Assembly: GCA_029260765.1 (NCBI GenBank)
Contig: JAJDCP010000091.1
Location: forward strand, 95,679-159,678
Length of the DNA: 64,000 nucleotides
Origin: Planctomycetota bacterium
GTDB lineage: Bacteria > Planctomycetota > J058 > JAJDCP01
Reading direction: 5' to 3'
The position numbers and the translations under genes were made by a program. The first letter of the stretch is position 1; every line of letters starts with the position of its first letter. Below, one piece after another: positions 1 to 8,385 of this stretch. The notes below the pieces were generated by a model that was given only the letters and a program-made list of their open reading frames with translations, did not search any database and was not told where the DNA came from.

Positions 1-76
1 GCTCCGCATCCTGGTCGACAAATTCGACCTTGCCGGGATGGGGGGGCAATTTCTGGGGTGTGATTTCTGCGGGCAT
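1..76 (-). CDS. Start of a gene running off the left edge (3' part missing)
   Basis: On the minus strand an ATG at 74-76 is preceded at normal spacing by a strong GGAGG-type ribosome binding site (about 81-87). It opens a frame that stays open to the window edge. The 25 visible residues begin MPAEITPQKLPPHPGKV. They are charged and proline-rich with no signal peptide. The gene is divergent from the DUF1501 gene, so the roughly 210 bp between them must hold both promoters. The product cannot be recognised from so short a piece; the call rests only on the ribosome binding site plus the open frame. Confidence 0.55.
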   Translation of the reverse strand, partial: MPAEITPQKLPPHPGKVEFVDQDAE

Positions 77-287
77 TTTTTCCTCCGCCAAAGGCCGTTC
101 CACCTTATGCGATGCTCGGCAGCTTGGCAAAACACTGTGTGTTCAGTGGGGACGGGCGGGCCTGGCTGGCTTTTTTTTGTGACATCAAAAGGCCGCGAAG
201 CGACACACTGGCAATGGTGGGTCTTGACGCTCAAAGAGCCGGGATCTACCTTTGTGGAAGTGCATCCATCAGCAGAAGGGGCAGGGC

Positions 288-1553
288 ATGGCATCCAATC
301 GACGCGAGTTTCTCCGCAGCATGGGCGCGCTGGGCGCCGCGGCTGGGCTGGGTTTCATGCCGAAGTACGTCTTTGGCGACGGCGAAAGCGAGAAACCCCG
401 CGGCACGCTGGTCTGCATCTACTTGCGAGGCGGCTGTGATGCGCTCAACGTGCTGATTCCCCACTATGATGATCTCTACTACCAGTGGCGTCCGTCCATC
501 GCGATTGCCCGCAAGGATCAGGGCACCGAGCCGGGGGTCGTCAAGCTGAACAAGCTGTTTGGCCTGCACCCTTCGTTGGAGCCTCTCTATCGGCACTACG
601 AGGCCGGAACCTTCGCACCGATCATGAGCGTGGGATCGCCCCATCCCTCCCGCAGCCACTTCGATTGCCAGGACTTCATGGAATACGCTGCGCCTGGTGA
701 GCGTGGCGTCAAAGACGGCTGGCTCAACCGATACCTGCGCGTCAGCCGCAAGGAAGGCGAGAGCGACTTCAGAGCCGTGGCCACCCAGAGCCTGCTGCCT
801 CGCTCTCTGCGGGGCGACTATCCAGTGTTGGCCGTGCCTCGCCTGCGCGGGGGCGCCAACGGCGATCCTCTCGATGTGTTCGACGATGTCTACCAGGACC
901 TCGAGATGGGCATGGGAACACGGGAAGACCAAGAGTCCGACGACATTGTGGTGCAGTCGGGACGCAACACCATCGACGCGATCCGGCGTTACCGTGAGAT
1001 TACCTCCGGCCCCGAGTCGACAGTCGTGTATCCGCAGCACGGCTTCGCGCGTGGGCTGCGGGATATTGCCAAGACCATCAAGGCAGGCGCTGGTCTCGAG
1101 GTGGCATGCATCGACTATGGTGGTTGGGACCACCACGTACTCGAAGGCGGCTTCGAGGGCCAGATGGCCGACAAGTTGTCGATCCTGGCGAACAGCCTGG
1201 ACGCCTTTGCCAAAGACCTCGGCAACCGTTTCGAGAACACCCTGGTCTTGACGATGAGCGAGTTCGGGCGCACGGTGAAAGAGAATGGCAACAACGGCAC
1301 CGACCACGGCCATGGCGGCATGATGCTAGCGTTGGGCGGCATGGTCCAGGGCGGCCAGATCTATGGCAGTTGGGGAGGTCTCGAAGAGAACAATCTCTAT
1401 GAAGGCCGCGACCTGCCGGTGATCACGGACTTCCGCGTGGTGATGCATGAGGTGCTCACCAAGGTGATGAACGTCGAGCTGCCGCGTGACTTCTTCCCGG
1501 TCTACAGATTGCCCAAAGACGAAACGCTCGACTTCCTGAAGCACGTCGGCTGA
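288..1553 (+). CDS. DUF1501 family Tat-exported protein
   Basis: This is a 421-residue protein of the DUF1501 family (sulfatase-like fold, no proven reaction), common in Planctomycetota and Verrucomicrobiota. The N-terminus NRREFLRSMGALGAAAGLG is a twin-arginine signal, so the folded protein should be exported through Tat. Family landmarks visible are the YLRGGCDALN segment near the N-terminus, the GSPHPSRSHFDCQDFME segment, WDHH in the middle and SEFGRT...NGTDHGHGG toward the C-terminus. The ATG at 288 was preferred over an in-frame start at 252 because it directly precedes the Tat motif and follows an AAGGGG ribosome binding site. DUF1501 genes usually sit next to a DUF1800 gene; none is seen here, and the upstream gene is divergent. 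The stop overlaps the next start (TGATG), so the two genes are translationally coupled. Confidence 0.9.
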   Translation: MASNRREFLRSMGALGAAAGLGFMPKYVFGDGESEKPRGTLVCIYLRGGCDALNVLIPHYDDLYYQWRPSIAIARKDQGTEPGVVKLNKLFGLHPSLEPLYRHYEAGTFAPIMSVGSPHPSRSHFDCQDFMEYAAPGERGVKDGWLNRYLRVSRKEGESDFRAVATQSLLPRSLRGDYPVLAVPRLRGGANGDPLDVFDDVYQDLEMGMGTREDQESDDIVVQSGRNTIDAIRRYREITSGPESTVVYPQHGFARGLRDIAKTIKAGAGLEVACIDYGGWDHHVLEGGFEGQMADKLSILANSLDAFAKDLGNRFENTLVLTMSEFGRTVKENGNNGTDHGHGGMMLALGGMVQGGQIYGSWGGLEENNLYEGRDLPVITDFRVVMHEVLTKVMNVELPRDFFPVYRLPKDETLDFLKHVG

Positions 1554-1984
1554 TGGAGAGTCTCTCCTCGCTGGTCGGCATCCACCCGATCCCTGCTGAG
1601 AGTACACGGCCGATGCGCCAGAGTGTACTCCGCCCCCATCAACAGGCACACGAGCTGGTCTACGAGGGCGACGCCGAAGGTCTGCACCTCGGGGCCTTCG
1701 ATCTCGGTGGCCAGCTGCTGGGTATTGTGAGCTTCCTGACGCCCGAGCAGGGCGTCTGGCGTCTTCGAGGTATGGCAGTGGTCGAGGCCTCGCGGGGTCG
1801 CGGAATCGGCCGCGCACTGATCGAACACGCTCACGCCCATCTCGGAACAAGACTTCAGGGAATCTGGTGCAATGCCCGGACACGCGCCTGTGGATTCTAC
1901 GAGCGTCTCGGCTTCGAGCCGGTGGGCGAGGCTTTCGAGCTGCCGGGCATCGGTCCCCACTATCGTATGGAGTGGCGGGGCTGA
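1553..1984 (+). CDS. GNAT family N-acetyltransferase
   Basis: This 143-residue protein is the size of a single GNAT domain. The acetyl-CoA pyrophosphate-binding loop is visible as SRGRGIGRALI after the strand LRGMAVV, followed by CNARTRACGFYERLGFEPVG, the usual C-terminal motif B. It should transfer an acetyl group from acetyl-CoA to an amine in the cytoplasm; the substrate cannot be told. Its ATG overlaps the stop of the DUF1501 gene (TGATG), so it is the second gene of a two-gene operon. It is convergent with the four-helix-bundle gene, only 17 bp away. Family assignment is firm, function unknown. Confidence 0.88.
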   Translation: MESLSSLVGIHPIPAESTRPMRQSVLRPHQQAHELVYEGDAEGLHLGAFDLGGQLLGIVSFLTPEQGVWRLRGMAVVEASRGRGIGRALIEHAHAHLGTRLQGIWCNARTRACGFYERLGFEPVGEAFELPGIGPHYRMEWRG

Positions 1985-2001
1985 TCCTGGTCGACCCAGG
2001 C

Positions 2002-2457
2002 TCAGCGCGTTCCGGAGGGCCGGTTTTGCGGCGGCCTCGGTCCGCCCGGTCGCTGCTTGAGCTTAGCGGGGGCCTTGCGCCCTGCGCGTCGCTTGGCCGA
2101 GCTCTTCTTGAGGTTTTCGAAGGCCGTGCGTACGCCGTGGGTGGCGTGCGCGAGGGCCTTCATCACTTCTTCGTTCTGGTTTCCCAGCACAAACTTCATC
2201 TGCTCTGCAACCAACAGCTGGGTCTCGAGGTCTGCCAGACCACCCATAGCGCCGGTCAAGCCGCGTGCCAAGGCGCCTCGTGTGCCACGCGCGTATCCCT
2301 CGGCCAAGCGTGATGCAACTTGAATGGCCACGCGACGGACCTGCAGCGTCAATCCGTTCTCTTCAACCTTCGGGAAGCGGCGGGAGACCTTGTAGACCTC
2401 TTCGATCAGTTCCATCGCCTGCTGCCAGACCCGGGCTTCCTTGAAGCTCTTTTGCAT
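2002..2457 (-). CDS. Four-helix-bundle protein (S23/IVP family)
   Basis: This 151-residue protein matches the 23S rRNA intervening-sequence-protein-like four-helix bundle family: FKEARVWQQAMELIEEVY, then RRFPKVEENGLTLQVRRVA and ASRLAEGYARGT. Members occur alone in many genomes and, in some bacteria, inside intervening sequences of 23S rRNA genes; no rRNA is nearby here. A basic Lys/Arg/Pro tail (about residues 120-151) extends past the bundle and may bind nucleic acid, which is inference. The ATG at 2457 was chosen over a GTG four codons upstream because GGAGG sits five bases before it, inside the longer version. Convergent with the GNAT gene. Confidence 0.85.
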   Translation of the reverse strand: MQKSFKEARVWQQAMELIEEVYKVSRRFPKVEENGLTLQVRRVAIQVASRLAEGYARGTRGALARGLTGAMGGLADLETQLLVAEQMKFVLGNQNEEVMKALAHATHGVRTAFENLKKSSAKRRAGRKAPAKLKQRPGGPRPPQNRPSGTR

Positions 2458-2600
2458 GCCTGCCTCCACGAGCTGTCTACACTATAACGTGGCGTCCACA
2501 GCGGTTCCTGAAAATCATCGGCGTGTTTTAGAAGGAATAGCTATCATTCCGCCGCCGGGATGCGTAGCACAAGAAAATCATGGTTGATAGGAGCTCACCG

Positions 2601-3866
2601 ATGCCCCGACGATCGTTGTTGCTCGCTCTGTTGATGGCTGCCAGTCTGGCCGCCGATCCCCGCAGCGAGCTGTTCAGCCTGCTCGACAGTGCCGAGCACG
2701 GGAACCGCGAGGAAGTCCTCGCTGCCTTGCAGAAACTGGCCATCGCTCCCGAGCAGGGACTGCAGTTCTTGCGCGCCGGAAGGGTCTACGGCGACGCGGA
2801 GACAGGGCACTTCTTGCGCAGCTTCACCAGCGCCGAAGGAGTGGAGACCGAGGTCGAGTTCTGGGTTCCCGAAAGCTACGATCCCGCGCAACCCACCGCG
2901 GCGATGGTCTTTCTGCATGGCCTGGGCGCCAGCCCGCGGATGTTCTACGAGTTGGTCGGGCCTGCCTGCGAGGCACGCGGTTGGATTCTGATCATGCCCC
3001 GGGCCGAGCGCTTGAAGGACGTCACCAGCCTGCCGATGTTGCTGCGCGGCGCGAACCTGATGCAGCACTGGTGGAGCTACCACGACGACAACAACTACGG
3101 TCTGTTGGCGCTCGACTGGGCGCGCAGCGCGTACAACATCGATAGTGACCGCTGCTATCTGGGCGGCTACTCGATGGGCGGCTACGCCACCTGGAATGTC
3201 GGCAGCCGCTATCATGATCGCTTTGCGGCCATCGTGCCCTACGCTGCAGGCGACCTGTCGGGCACGCCCGGCGTGCATGATCGGGACGATGCGTACCGCT
3301 TGCTGGAGAACCTTGCGTCGACGCCCGCCTGGATCACCCACTCCCGCGACGACAATATGGTGAGCTTCCGCATCGCCGAGCGCATCATGGCGCACCTCGA
3401 TGAGCTGGGGATCCCGTACCAGAGCGATATCGTCGATGGAGAAGGGCATCGCTTGCGGGTCGCCGGGATCGACAACCCGCGCAACATCGAGATGTTCGCG
3501 TGGTTGGAACAGCAGGTGCGCGCGACGGCTCCCGAGTCCTTCAGCCACGTAGCACTCGACGCGCACAACGCCTGGGCCTACAACCTGCAGCTGCTCAGCT
3601 GGCAGGGAGCCCTGGGCGAAGTCGCGCTGCAGCGTCGGGAAGGCCGGGTCGAGCTGAACGCGCCAGAAGGCACGGCTCTGCAGGTCTATCTCGAGTTGGA
3701 AGAGACCCCCGAGCTGTTGTGGAATGGCGTGCGCCAACAGCTGCAGGCAGAGACCAGCTGGGAGGTGCTGTTGGACAGCTGGTTGGCCCATCGTGACCCT
3801 GCCTTGACCTGGTGTCGGCGGGTGGCGCTGCCCAACCAGGATTCGAGCGGGCAGGAGGATTTCTGA
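2601..3866 (+). CDS. Secreted alpha/beta-hydrolase (esterase/peptidase-like)
   Basis: This 421-residue protein starts with a classical signal peptide (PRRSLLLALLMAASLAA) and should act outside the cytoplasmic membrane. After about 60 helical residues comes an alpha/beta-hydrolase domain: the oxyanion segment MVFLHGLGASPRMF, the nucleophile elbow GGYSMGGYATW with its Ser, an acid region around THSRDDNMV, and a His in DGEGHRLR. This arrangement fits the polyhydroxybutyrate-depolymerase/prolyl-oligopeptidase-like esterases. The C-terminal 100 residues form a beta-rich extension of unknown role. The ATG at 2601 has AGGAG about seven bases upstream; an in-frame ATG at 2580 has none. Its stop directly abuts the stop of the convergent gene with no spacer. 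Substrate unknown. Confidence 0.85.
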   Translation: MPRRSLLLALLMAASLAADPRSELFSLLDSAEHGNREEVLAALQKLAIAPEQGLQFLRAGRVYGDAETGHFLRSFTSAEGVETEVEFWVPESYDPAQPTAAMVFLHGLGASPRMFYELVGPACEARGWILIMPRAERLKDVTSLPMLLRGANLMQHWWSYHDDNNYGLLALDWARSAYNIDSDRCYLGGYSMGGYATWNVGSRYHDRFAAIVPYAAGDLSGTPGVHDRDDAYRLLENLASTPAWITHSRDDNMVSFRIAERIMAHLDELGIPYQSDIVDGEGHRLRVAGIDNPRNIEMFAWLEQQVRATAPESFSHVALDAHNAWAYNLQLLSWQGALGEVALQRREGRVELNAPEGTALQVYLELEETPELLWNGVRQQLQAETSWEVLLDSWLAHRDPALTWCRRVALPNQDSSGQEDF

Positions 3867-6800
3867 TCATTCCCGCTGCCGCTCGAGGCAGTAGGCCTGG
3901 TTGCGAAGCAGGACGGGGTTCTCGGGCAACAACTCGAGGCCTCGTTCGTAGATGGCCAGAGCTGCCTCCCAGGCTTCGCTGGCGATGGGTTCTCGAGCCG
4001 CCAGGTCGAAGAAGCGTGCGCCCGCTTCACGGAGCGCCGTGTTCTCCGGATGTTGCTCCAGCAGCTCTGCGTAGCGCTCCACACTTTGACCCAGGGTGCC
4101 GTCCCGCCACGGCTGTTCTGCCCAACGGCTCCAATAGACCGCCTGGTTGTAGGCGAAGCTGCTCTCATCTGGCTCGGCATCGGCAGCCAGGCCATAGATG
4201 TGCGCCGCAAGCTGGGGGTCCTCTTTGCCGGCGGCCTCTGCCAACTGGTAGTACAGCCCGAGCCGGCGGCTCCGCAGTCCGGCATGGCCCGGCACCAGCT
4301 GCAGGCCCTGATTGAGCAGCCCCAGCGCGGCAAAGCCGCGGCCTGCGCGGAGCTCCGCCTCCGCCCAGGCAAGGTAGAGCTCTGAGGCCAGCTCGACCAG
4401 CACCGCCGCCTGGGGAAACGCCTCTTGGGCTTGCGCCAGACGCGCGGCAGCCGTCTCGTGGTCAGCTGCGGCCAGGGCCGTCCGCACCCACTGACCCAAC
4501 TCATGGTCGCGGCTGGTCAACAGCAGCTCCGGCTGGGCATCGCCGGCGGCGGCCGCATCGAACAGTTGGGCGGCTGCCAGGGCGAAGCCCAGATCACGCA
4601 GGCTGCCACCGTACTCGAGCACGAAGGCGCGTCGTTGCAGCTGCAGCTCCCGGTCATCTGGGTAGTGGCCCAGCGCGAGCTCGAAGCGTTCCGCACTGGT
4701 GCGGCCTGCATGCTGCAGCCAGGCACGGATCTCGACAGAAGAGACCCTGCCGTTGTGGTCGCCGTCGAGCTTGGCAGCGGGCAGGCCTTCTCCCAACAGT
4801 TCTTCTGCGCTCAGCTGGCCGTCGCCATCGGTGTCCAACAGCGCGGGCTGCAGCAGGGGTCGGGAGCGCTCCCAGTCGCCCTGCGCCCAACCGATCAGTA
4901 GCGAGAGCTGGGCAGCATTCAGCCAGCCGGTTGGCTGGTCGGTCTCGCGCAACAGCTCGACACTCGCCCAGATCGCCTCCCCTGGCGAAAGGGCCATCTC
5001 GCGTTGAATGCGACGGATCAGGGCGTCGCGGCGTGCGCTGAGCAGTGCAGAGCTGCCCAACGCCTCCAGCCCGTCGTCGTAGAGCACCAACGCTGTGCGC
5101 AGCCGCCCCAGATGCATCCGCGACGCCAGGATGTCACTGCCCTCCAGCTCTTCGGCGGCCCAGCGATCGATGCGTTCCTCCACCAGTGTGCGCAGCTGGG
5201 GATCCTCCGGGTGCACGGCCAGGAGCTCCCGGTAGCGTACGAACACCCGGGCGCGGTGTTCCCTGGCTGCAAGCGCAGGTTCGTCGGCCCGCGGTGCTTC
5301 GGCCCAGCTGGCGAATATGCGCCGCCGCGTCTCTTTTTCGGCGGGAGAGCCCCCCTGCAATTGCCCCAGGGCCTCGCGCCAGGCGCGGCCTGCCGAGCTG
5401 TGGAAGGTGTTCCAGGCGCTCTGGGCCTGGGCCTCGCCTCGGAAGTGCTCCAGAACCGGCCGCAGCCCCATCAGCTGCTCTTCGGGTCCCTCCAGCGCTG
5501 CGTCGAGCATCGCCAACGCCTCTGCGTAGGACTCATCCCGCAGTAGCCTCGCCATCCACATCCCATACACTCCGAGCTCCTGGCAGAGGAGAGCCAGATC
5601 GAGCCCGGCAATCCGACGCGCGCGACGGATGACTGTCAACGCCTCGGGAAAGGAGCCCTGACTGGCCAGCTGGCCCGCCCAGTCGTTGAAGGTGGCGAGC
5701 AGGACTGTCAATGTGACCTCTGAATCGGGATCGAGCCGCAGCGACTTGACGGCAGCCTCGATGGCGGCCCGAAAGTCCCGCTCCCGCAGCGCGTCGTAGG
5801 CCCGGTTGTGGTAGATGGCCGCCGCGAGCCCGTAGGCGGGCAGGGGACGGCGGCGCTGGATGCGGCCGGCAAAGCCTCTCTGCTCGCGCAAGCGTTGGAT
5901 CTTGTCGGGATCCGGATCGAAACCCTGGGCGAGCGTGGTCTCCACGTCGGCCCAGCGATCGCCCAGCCGCACCTGGCAGAGCACATGGTCCCCCGTCTCG
6001 AGATTGCGCAATTCCAAGCCGGCTTGGCGGGCCAGGTGCTCGAACACTACGCTGGCCGTCACACACTGGAAGCTCTCGCCATCGAGGGCAGCCCGCACGT
6101 CGGAGGCGTCCGCATCGTAGTGGGCAAAGCGTTCCTGGTGCAGCCACTGCAGCAGCACCGCGCCGCGCTCGGCAGGTTGCAGACTCGCGAGCTTGTGCGC
6201 TTTGCCGACCTCGTCGCTCAGCTCCTGACAGCGTTGCCGGTAGCGCCGCAGCTCGGTCGGGCTGCGCACCCCCGAGGCGATCAACGCCACATCGAGCGGG
6301 TCGAGGGCCTCGCCATCCTCCAGGGCCGCCCACAGACCGCGTTCGAGCTCGGTGTTTTCAACTGGAATGTCGACGGCGCGTTCGACCGCGACCTCGGCAG
6401 GGGTTTCGAGCCCCTCCGGCGCAGCACGCCCCAGCACTTCGATCTCTCCCAGGCCTACACTCTGCCCAGCTGAGCTCAGCTCCAACAGCAGATAGCGCAA
6501 GGGGAGGGGCTCGGGAAACACCAGCTCGGCGCGGCTGGGACCGGGCGCAAGACTGCCCAGCTGCAGCACGGCCAAACCGGGCCCGAACGGTGAGCCGCGC
6601 ACCACGACCCTGGTCGGCCGGCTGTCAGGGTCGACTCCTCCGTAGAGCAGCCGCACACGCTCGACCAGCACGGGATGTCCGTCGCGGAAGGCCAGGGCGA
6701 CGCGGAGCGGCGCCTCCAGTCCTCGCGCGCTCTCGAACGGAGGCCCGTCCGGATCGCCGTCGATCAACCGGGCCGAGCCGTGCACAACGCTCAGGCTGTC

Positions 6801-6902
6801 GGGAGCCTCGAGCACATGGCCGCCGAGATCGCGAGCGGCGTGGTTCTGCTGGCCCAGGGCGGCACAAGCCAGCGTCGCCCAGAAAATGGTGGTTCGCAGC
6901 AT
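3867..6902 (-). CDS. Large secreted discoidin/transglutaminase-like/TPR/EF-hand protein
   Basis: This is a 1011-residue exported protein. A signal peptide (MLRTTIFWATLACAALG) is followed by a discoidin-like beta-sandwich (about 30-160, with SARLIDGDPDG). Next is a transglutaminase-like segment (about 240-325) with Cys in SFQCVTASVVF, His in GDHVLCQV and Asp in WADVETT, the order expected for a Cys-His-Asp triad. TPR-like helices follow, then two EF-hand calcium loops (DTDGDGQLSAEE and DGDHNGRVSSVE, about 690-740), and more TPR helices to the end. GGAGG lies seven bases before the ATG. It is downstream of the odh operon on the same strand after an 82-bp gap, but no functional link is evident. 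Parts are each recognisable; the combined role (calcium-dependent scaffold or cross-linker) is inference. Confidence 0.82.
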   Translation of the reverse strand: MLRTTIFWATLACAALGQQNHAARDLGGHVLEAPDSLSVVHGSARLIDGDPDGPPFESARGLEAPLRVALAFRDGHPVLVERVRLLYGGVDPDSRPTRVVVRGSPFGPGLAVLQLGSLAPGPSRAELVFPEPLPLRYLLLELSSAGQSVGLGEIEVLGRAAPEGLETPAEVAVERAVDIPVENTELERGLWAALEDGEALDPLDVALIASGVRSPTELRRYRQRCQELSDEVGKAHKLASLQPAERGAVLLQWLHQERFAHYDADASDVRAALDGESFQCVTASVVFEHLARQAGLELRNLETGDHVLCQVRLGDRWADVETTLAQGFDPDPDKIQRLREQRGFAGRIQRRRPLPAYGLAAAIYHNRAYDALRERDFRAAIEAAVKSLRLDPDSEVTLTVLLATFNDWAGQLASQGSFPEALTVIRRARRIAGLDLALLCQELGVYGMWMARLLRDESYAEALAMLDAALEGPEEQLMGLRPVLEHFRGEAQAQSAWNTFHSSAGRAWREALGQLQGGSPAEKETRRRIFASWAEAPRADEPALAAREHRARVFVRYRELLAVHPEDPQLRTLVEERIDRWAAEELEGSDILASRMHLGRLRTALVLYDDGLEALGSSALLSARRDALIRRIQREMALSPGEAIWASVELLRETDQPTGWLNAAQLSLLIGWAQGDWERSRPLLQPALLDTDGDGQLSAEELLGEGLPAAKLDGDHNGRVSSVEIRAWLQHAGRTSAERFELALGHYPDDRELQLQRRAFVLEYGGSLRDLGFALAAAQLFDAAAAGDAQPELLLTSRDHELGQWVRTALAAADHETAAARLAQAQEAFPQAAVLVELASELYLAWAEAELRAGRGFAALGLLNQGLQLVPGHAGLRSRRLGLYYQLAEAAGKEDPQLAAHIYGLAADAEPDESSFAYNQAVYWSRWAEQPWRDGTLGQSVERYAELLEQHPENTALREAGARFFDLAAREPIASEAWEAALAIYERGLELLPENPVLLRNQAYCLERQRE

Positions 6903-6984
6903 CGCAACACCTCCGCTGGATGATAGACCATCGCTGTCATGGTTGCTTCATCCCAGGTGTTGCAGCGCGCGGGGTCCCGCCAGC

Positions 6985-8382
6985 TCACATATGCAAGGCC
7001 CGCCCATCAACAGCCAGAGCGGCCTCACGCACGGTCTCCGAAAGGGTGGGGTGGGCGTGGACGGTGCGGGCGATGTCCTCGCTGGAGCCGCCGAATTCCA
7101 TCACCGTCACCGCCTCGGCGATCAGCTCCGAGGCCGTCGGGCCGACGATATGGACGCCGAGCAGCCGGTCGTCGTCGGCGGCAGCCAGGATCTTGACCAT
7201 GCCGTCCCGTTCGCCGGCCGCCTTGGCCCTCCCGTTGGCCATGAAGGGAAAGCTGCCACTCTTGAAGGCGATGCCGGCCGCCAGCAGCTGTTCTTCGCTC
7301 TGGCCTGCCGATGCGAGCTCGGGCCAGGTGTAGATCACGCTGGGGATGGTGTCGTAGTTGACGTGGCCCGCTTTGCCCGCCAGCAGCTCGGCGCAGGCGA
7401 CGCCCTCGTCCTCGGCCTTGTGCGCCAGCATCGGTCCACGGATCACATCTCCCAAAGCATACAGGCCGGGAACAGCGGTCTGGAAGTGGGCGTCGACCTC
7501 GATGCGCCCCGCCCGGTCTGTCTGGATCCCCAGAGGCTCGAGTCCCAGGCCAGCGGTGTGGGCTCGCCGCCCGACCGCCACCAACACGCGGTCGCAGGGC
7601 AGCTGGTGGCGTTCGCCCGCCTGCTCGACTACAGCGCGCAGCCCGCCTTCGCTCTCGATCGACAGCAGGCGTGCTTCGAGCATGAACTTCAGGCCCTGCG
7701 CTTGCAGCGCTTTTTGCAGCACCTCGGCTGCCGCTCGGTCGGCCGTCCCTGCGATGTGTGGGAGCATCTCGACCACCGTGACGCGTGCCCCCAACCGCTT
7801 CCACACGCTGCCGAGCTCGAGCCCGATGGCGCCCGCGCCGATAACGACCAGGTGCTCGGGAACCTCAGCAAAGTTGAGAGCCTCGGTAGAGCTGACGACC
7901 CGCTCGCCGTCGAACGGCGCGAAGGGCAACTCGATGGGCTCGCTACCGGTCGCAATGATGATGTGGCGGGCTTCGAGCAGCGTCTCGGCGCCATCGGCCC
8001 CCAAGACCGCCACCTTGCCCTCCCCACGCAACTGGCCGAGGCCTGCAAAGACCTCGATCTTGTTCTTTTTCATCAGGTGGGCGATGCCCGAGGTCAGTTG
8101 TTTGACCACACCATCCTTGCGGCGCAACATGGTCTTGAGGTCGAGCTTGAAGTCACCGACGATGCCGTGGCGCTTGAACTGCTTCTGTGCCTGGTGGTAC
8201 AGCTCGGACGACTGCAGCAGCGCCTTCGACGGGATGCAGCCGATATTGAGGCAGGTTCCGCCCAGCGTGGCAGACTTCTCGATGATCGCGGTGCGCATGC
8301 CGAGCTGTGCCCCGCGGATGGCGGCGACGTATCCTCCGGGTCCAGCGCCGATGACAGCCAAATCGAAGTGGTTCCCAGTCAA
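6985..8382 (-). CDS. lpdA: Dihydrolipoyl dehydrogenase (E3)
   Basis: This is the E3 component of the 2-oxo acid dehydrogenase complexes: it reoxidises dihydrolipoyl groups on E2 and reduces NAD+ in the cytoplasm. Length (465 residues) is typical. Visible are the FAD-binding GAGPGGYVAAIRGAQLG, the redox-active disulfide GGTCLNIGCIPSKALL, the NAD-binding VIGAGAIGLELGSVWKRLG, the second FAD motif YALGDVIRGPMLAHKA, and the C-terminal His-Glu pair in VHAHPTLSE. It is the last gene of odhA-odhB-lpd, starting only 3 bp after the odhB stop, so it most likely serves the 2-oxoglutarate dehydrogenase complex and possibly others. Confidence 0.97.
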   Translation of the reverse strand: MTGNHFDLAVIGAGPGGYVAAIRGAQLGMRTAIIEKSATLGGTCLNIGCIPSKALLQSSELYHQAQKQFKRHGIVGDFKLDLKTMLRRKDGVVKQLTSGIAHLMKKNKIEVFAGLGQLRGEGKVAVLGADGAETLLEARHIIIATGSEPIELPFAPFDGERVVSSTEALNFAEVPEHLVVIGAGAIGLELGSVWKRLGARVTVVEMLPHIAGTADRAAAEVLQKALQAQGLKFMLEARLLSIESEGGLRAVVEQAGERHQLPCDRVLVAVGRRAHTAGLGLEPLGIQTDRAGRIEVDAHFQTAVPGLYALGDVIRGPMLAHKAEDEGVACAELLAGKAGHVNYDTIPSVIYTWPELASAGQSEEQLLAAGIAFKSGSFPFMANGRAKAAGERDGMVKILAAADDDRLLGVHIVGPTASELIAEAVTVMEFGGSSEDIARTVHAHPTLSETVREAALAVDGRALHM

Positions 8383-8385
8383 GGC

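Noticed and set aside
166..200. A T-run after a GC-rich stretch upstream of the DUF1501 gene, considered as a terminator
   Set aside because: No stem of more than a few base pairs could be formed before the T-run, and no gene ends there on the + strand.
246..1313. A long minus-strand frame opposite the DUF1501 gene
   Set aside because: It is the mirror of a clear DUF1501 protein; its composition is dominated by GC-driven residues and it has no ribosome binding site or family motif.
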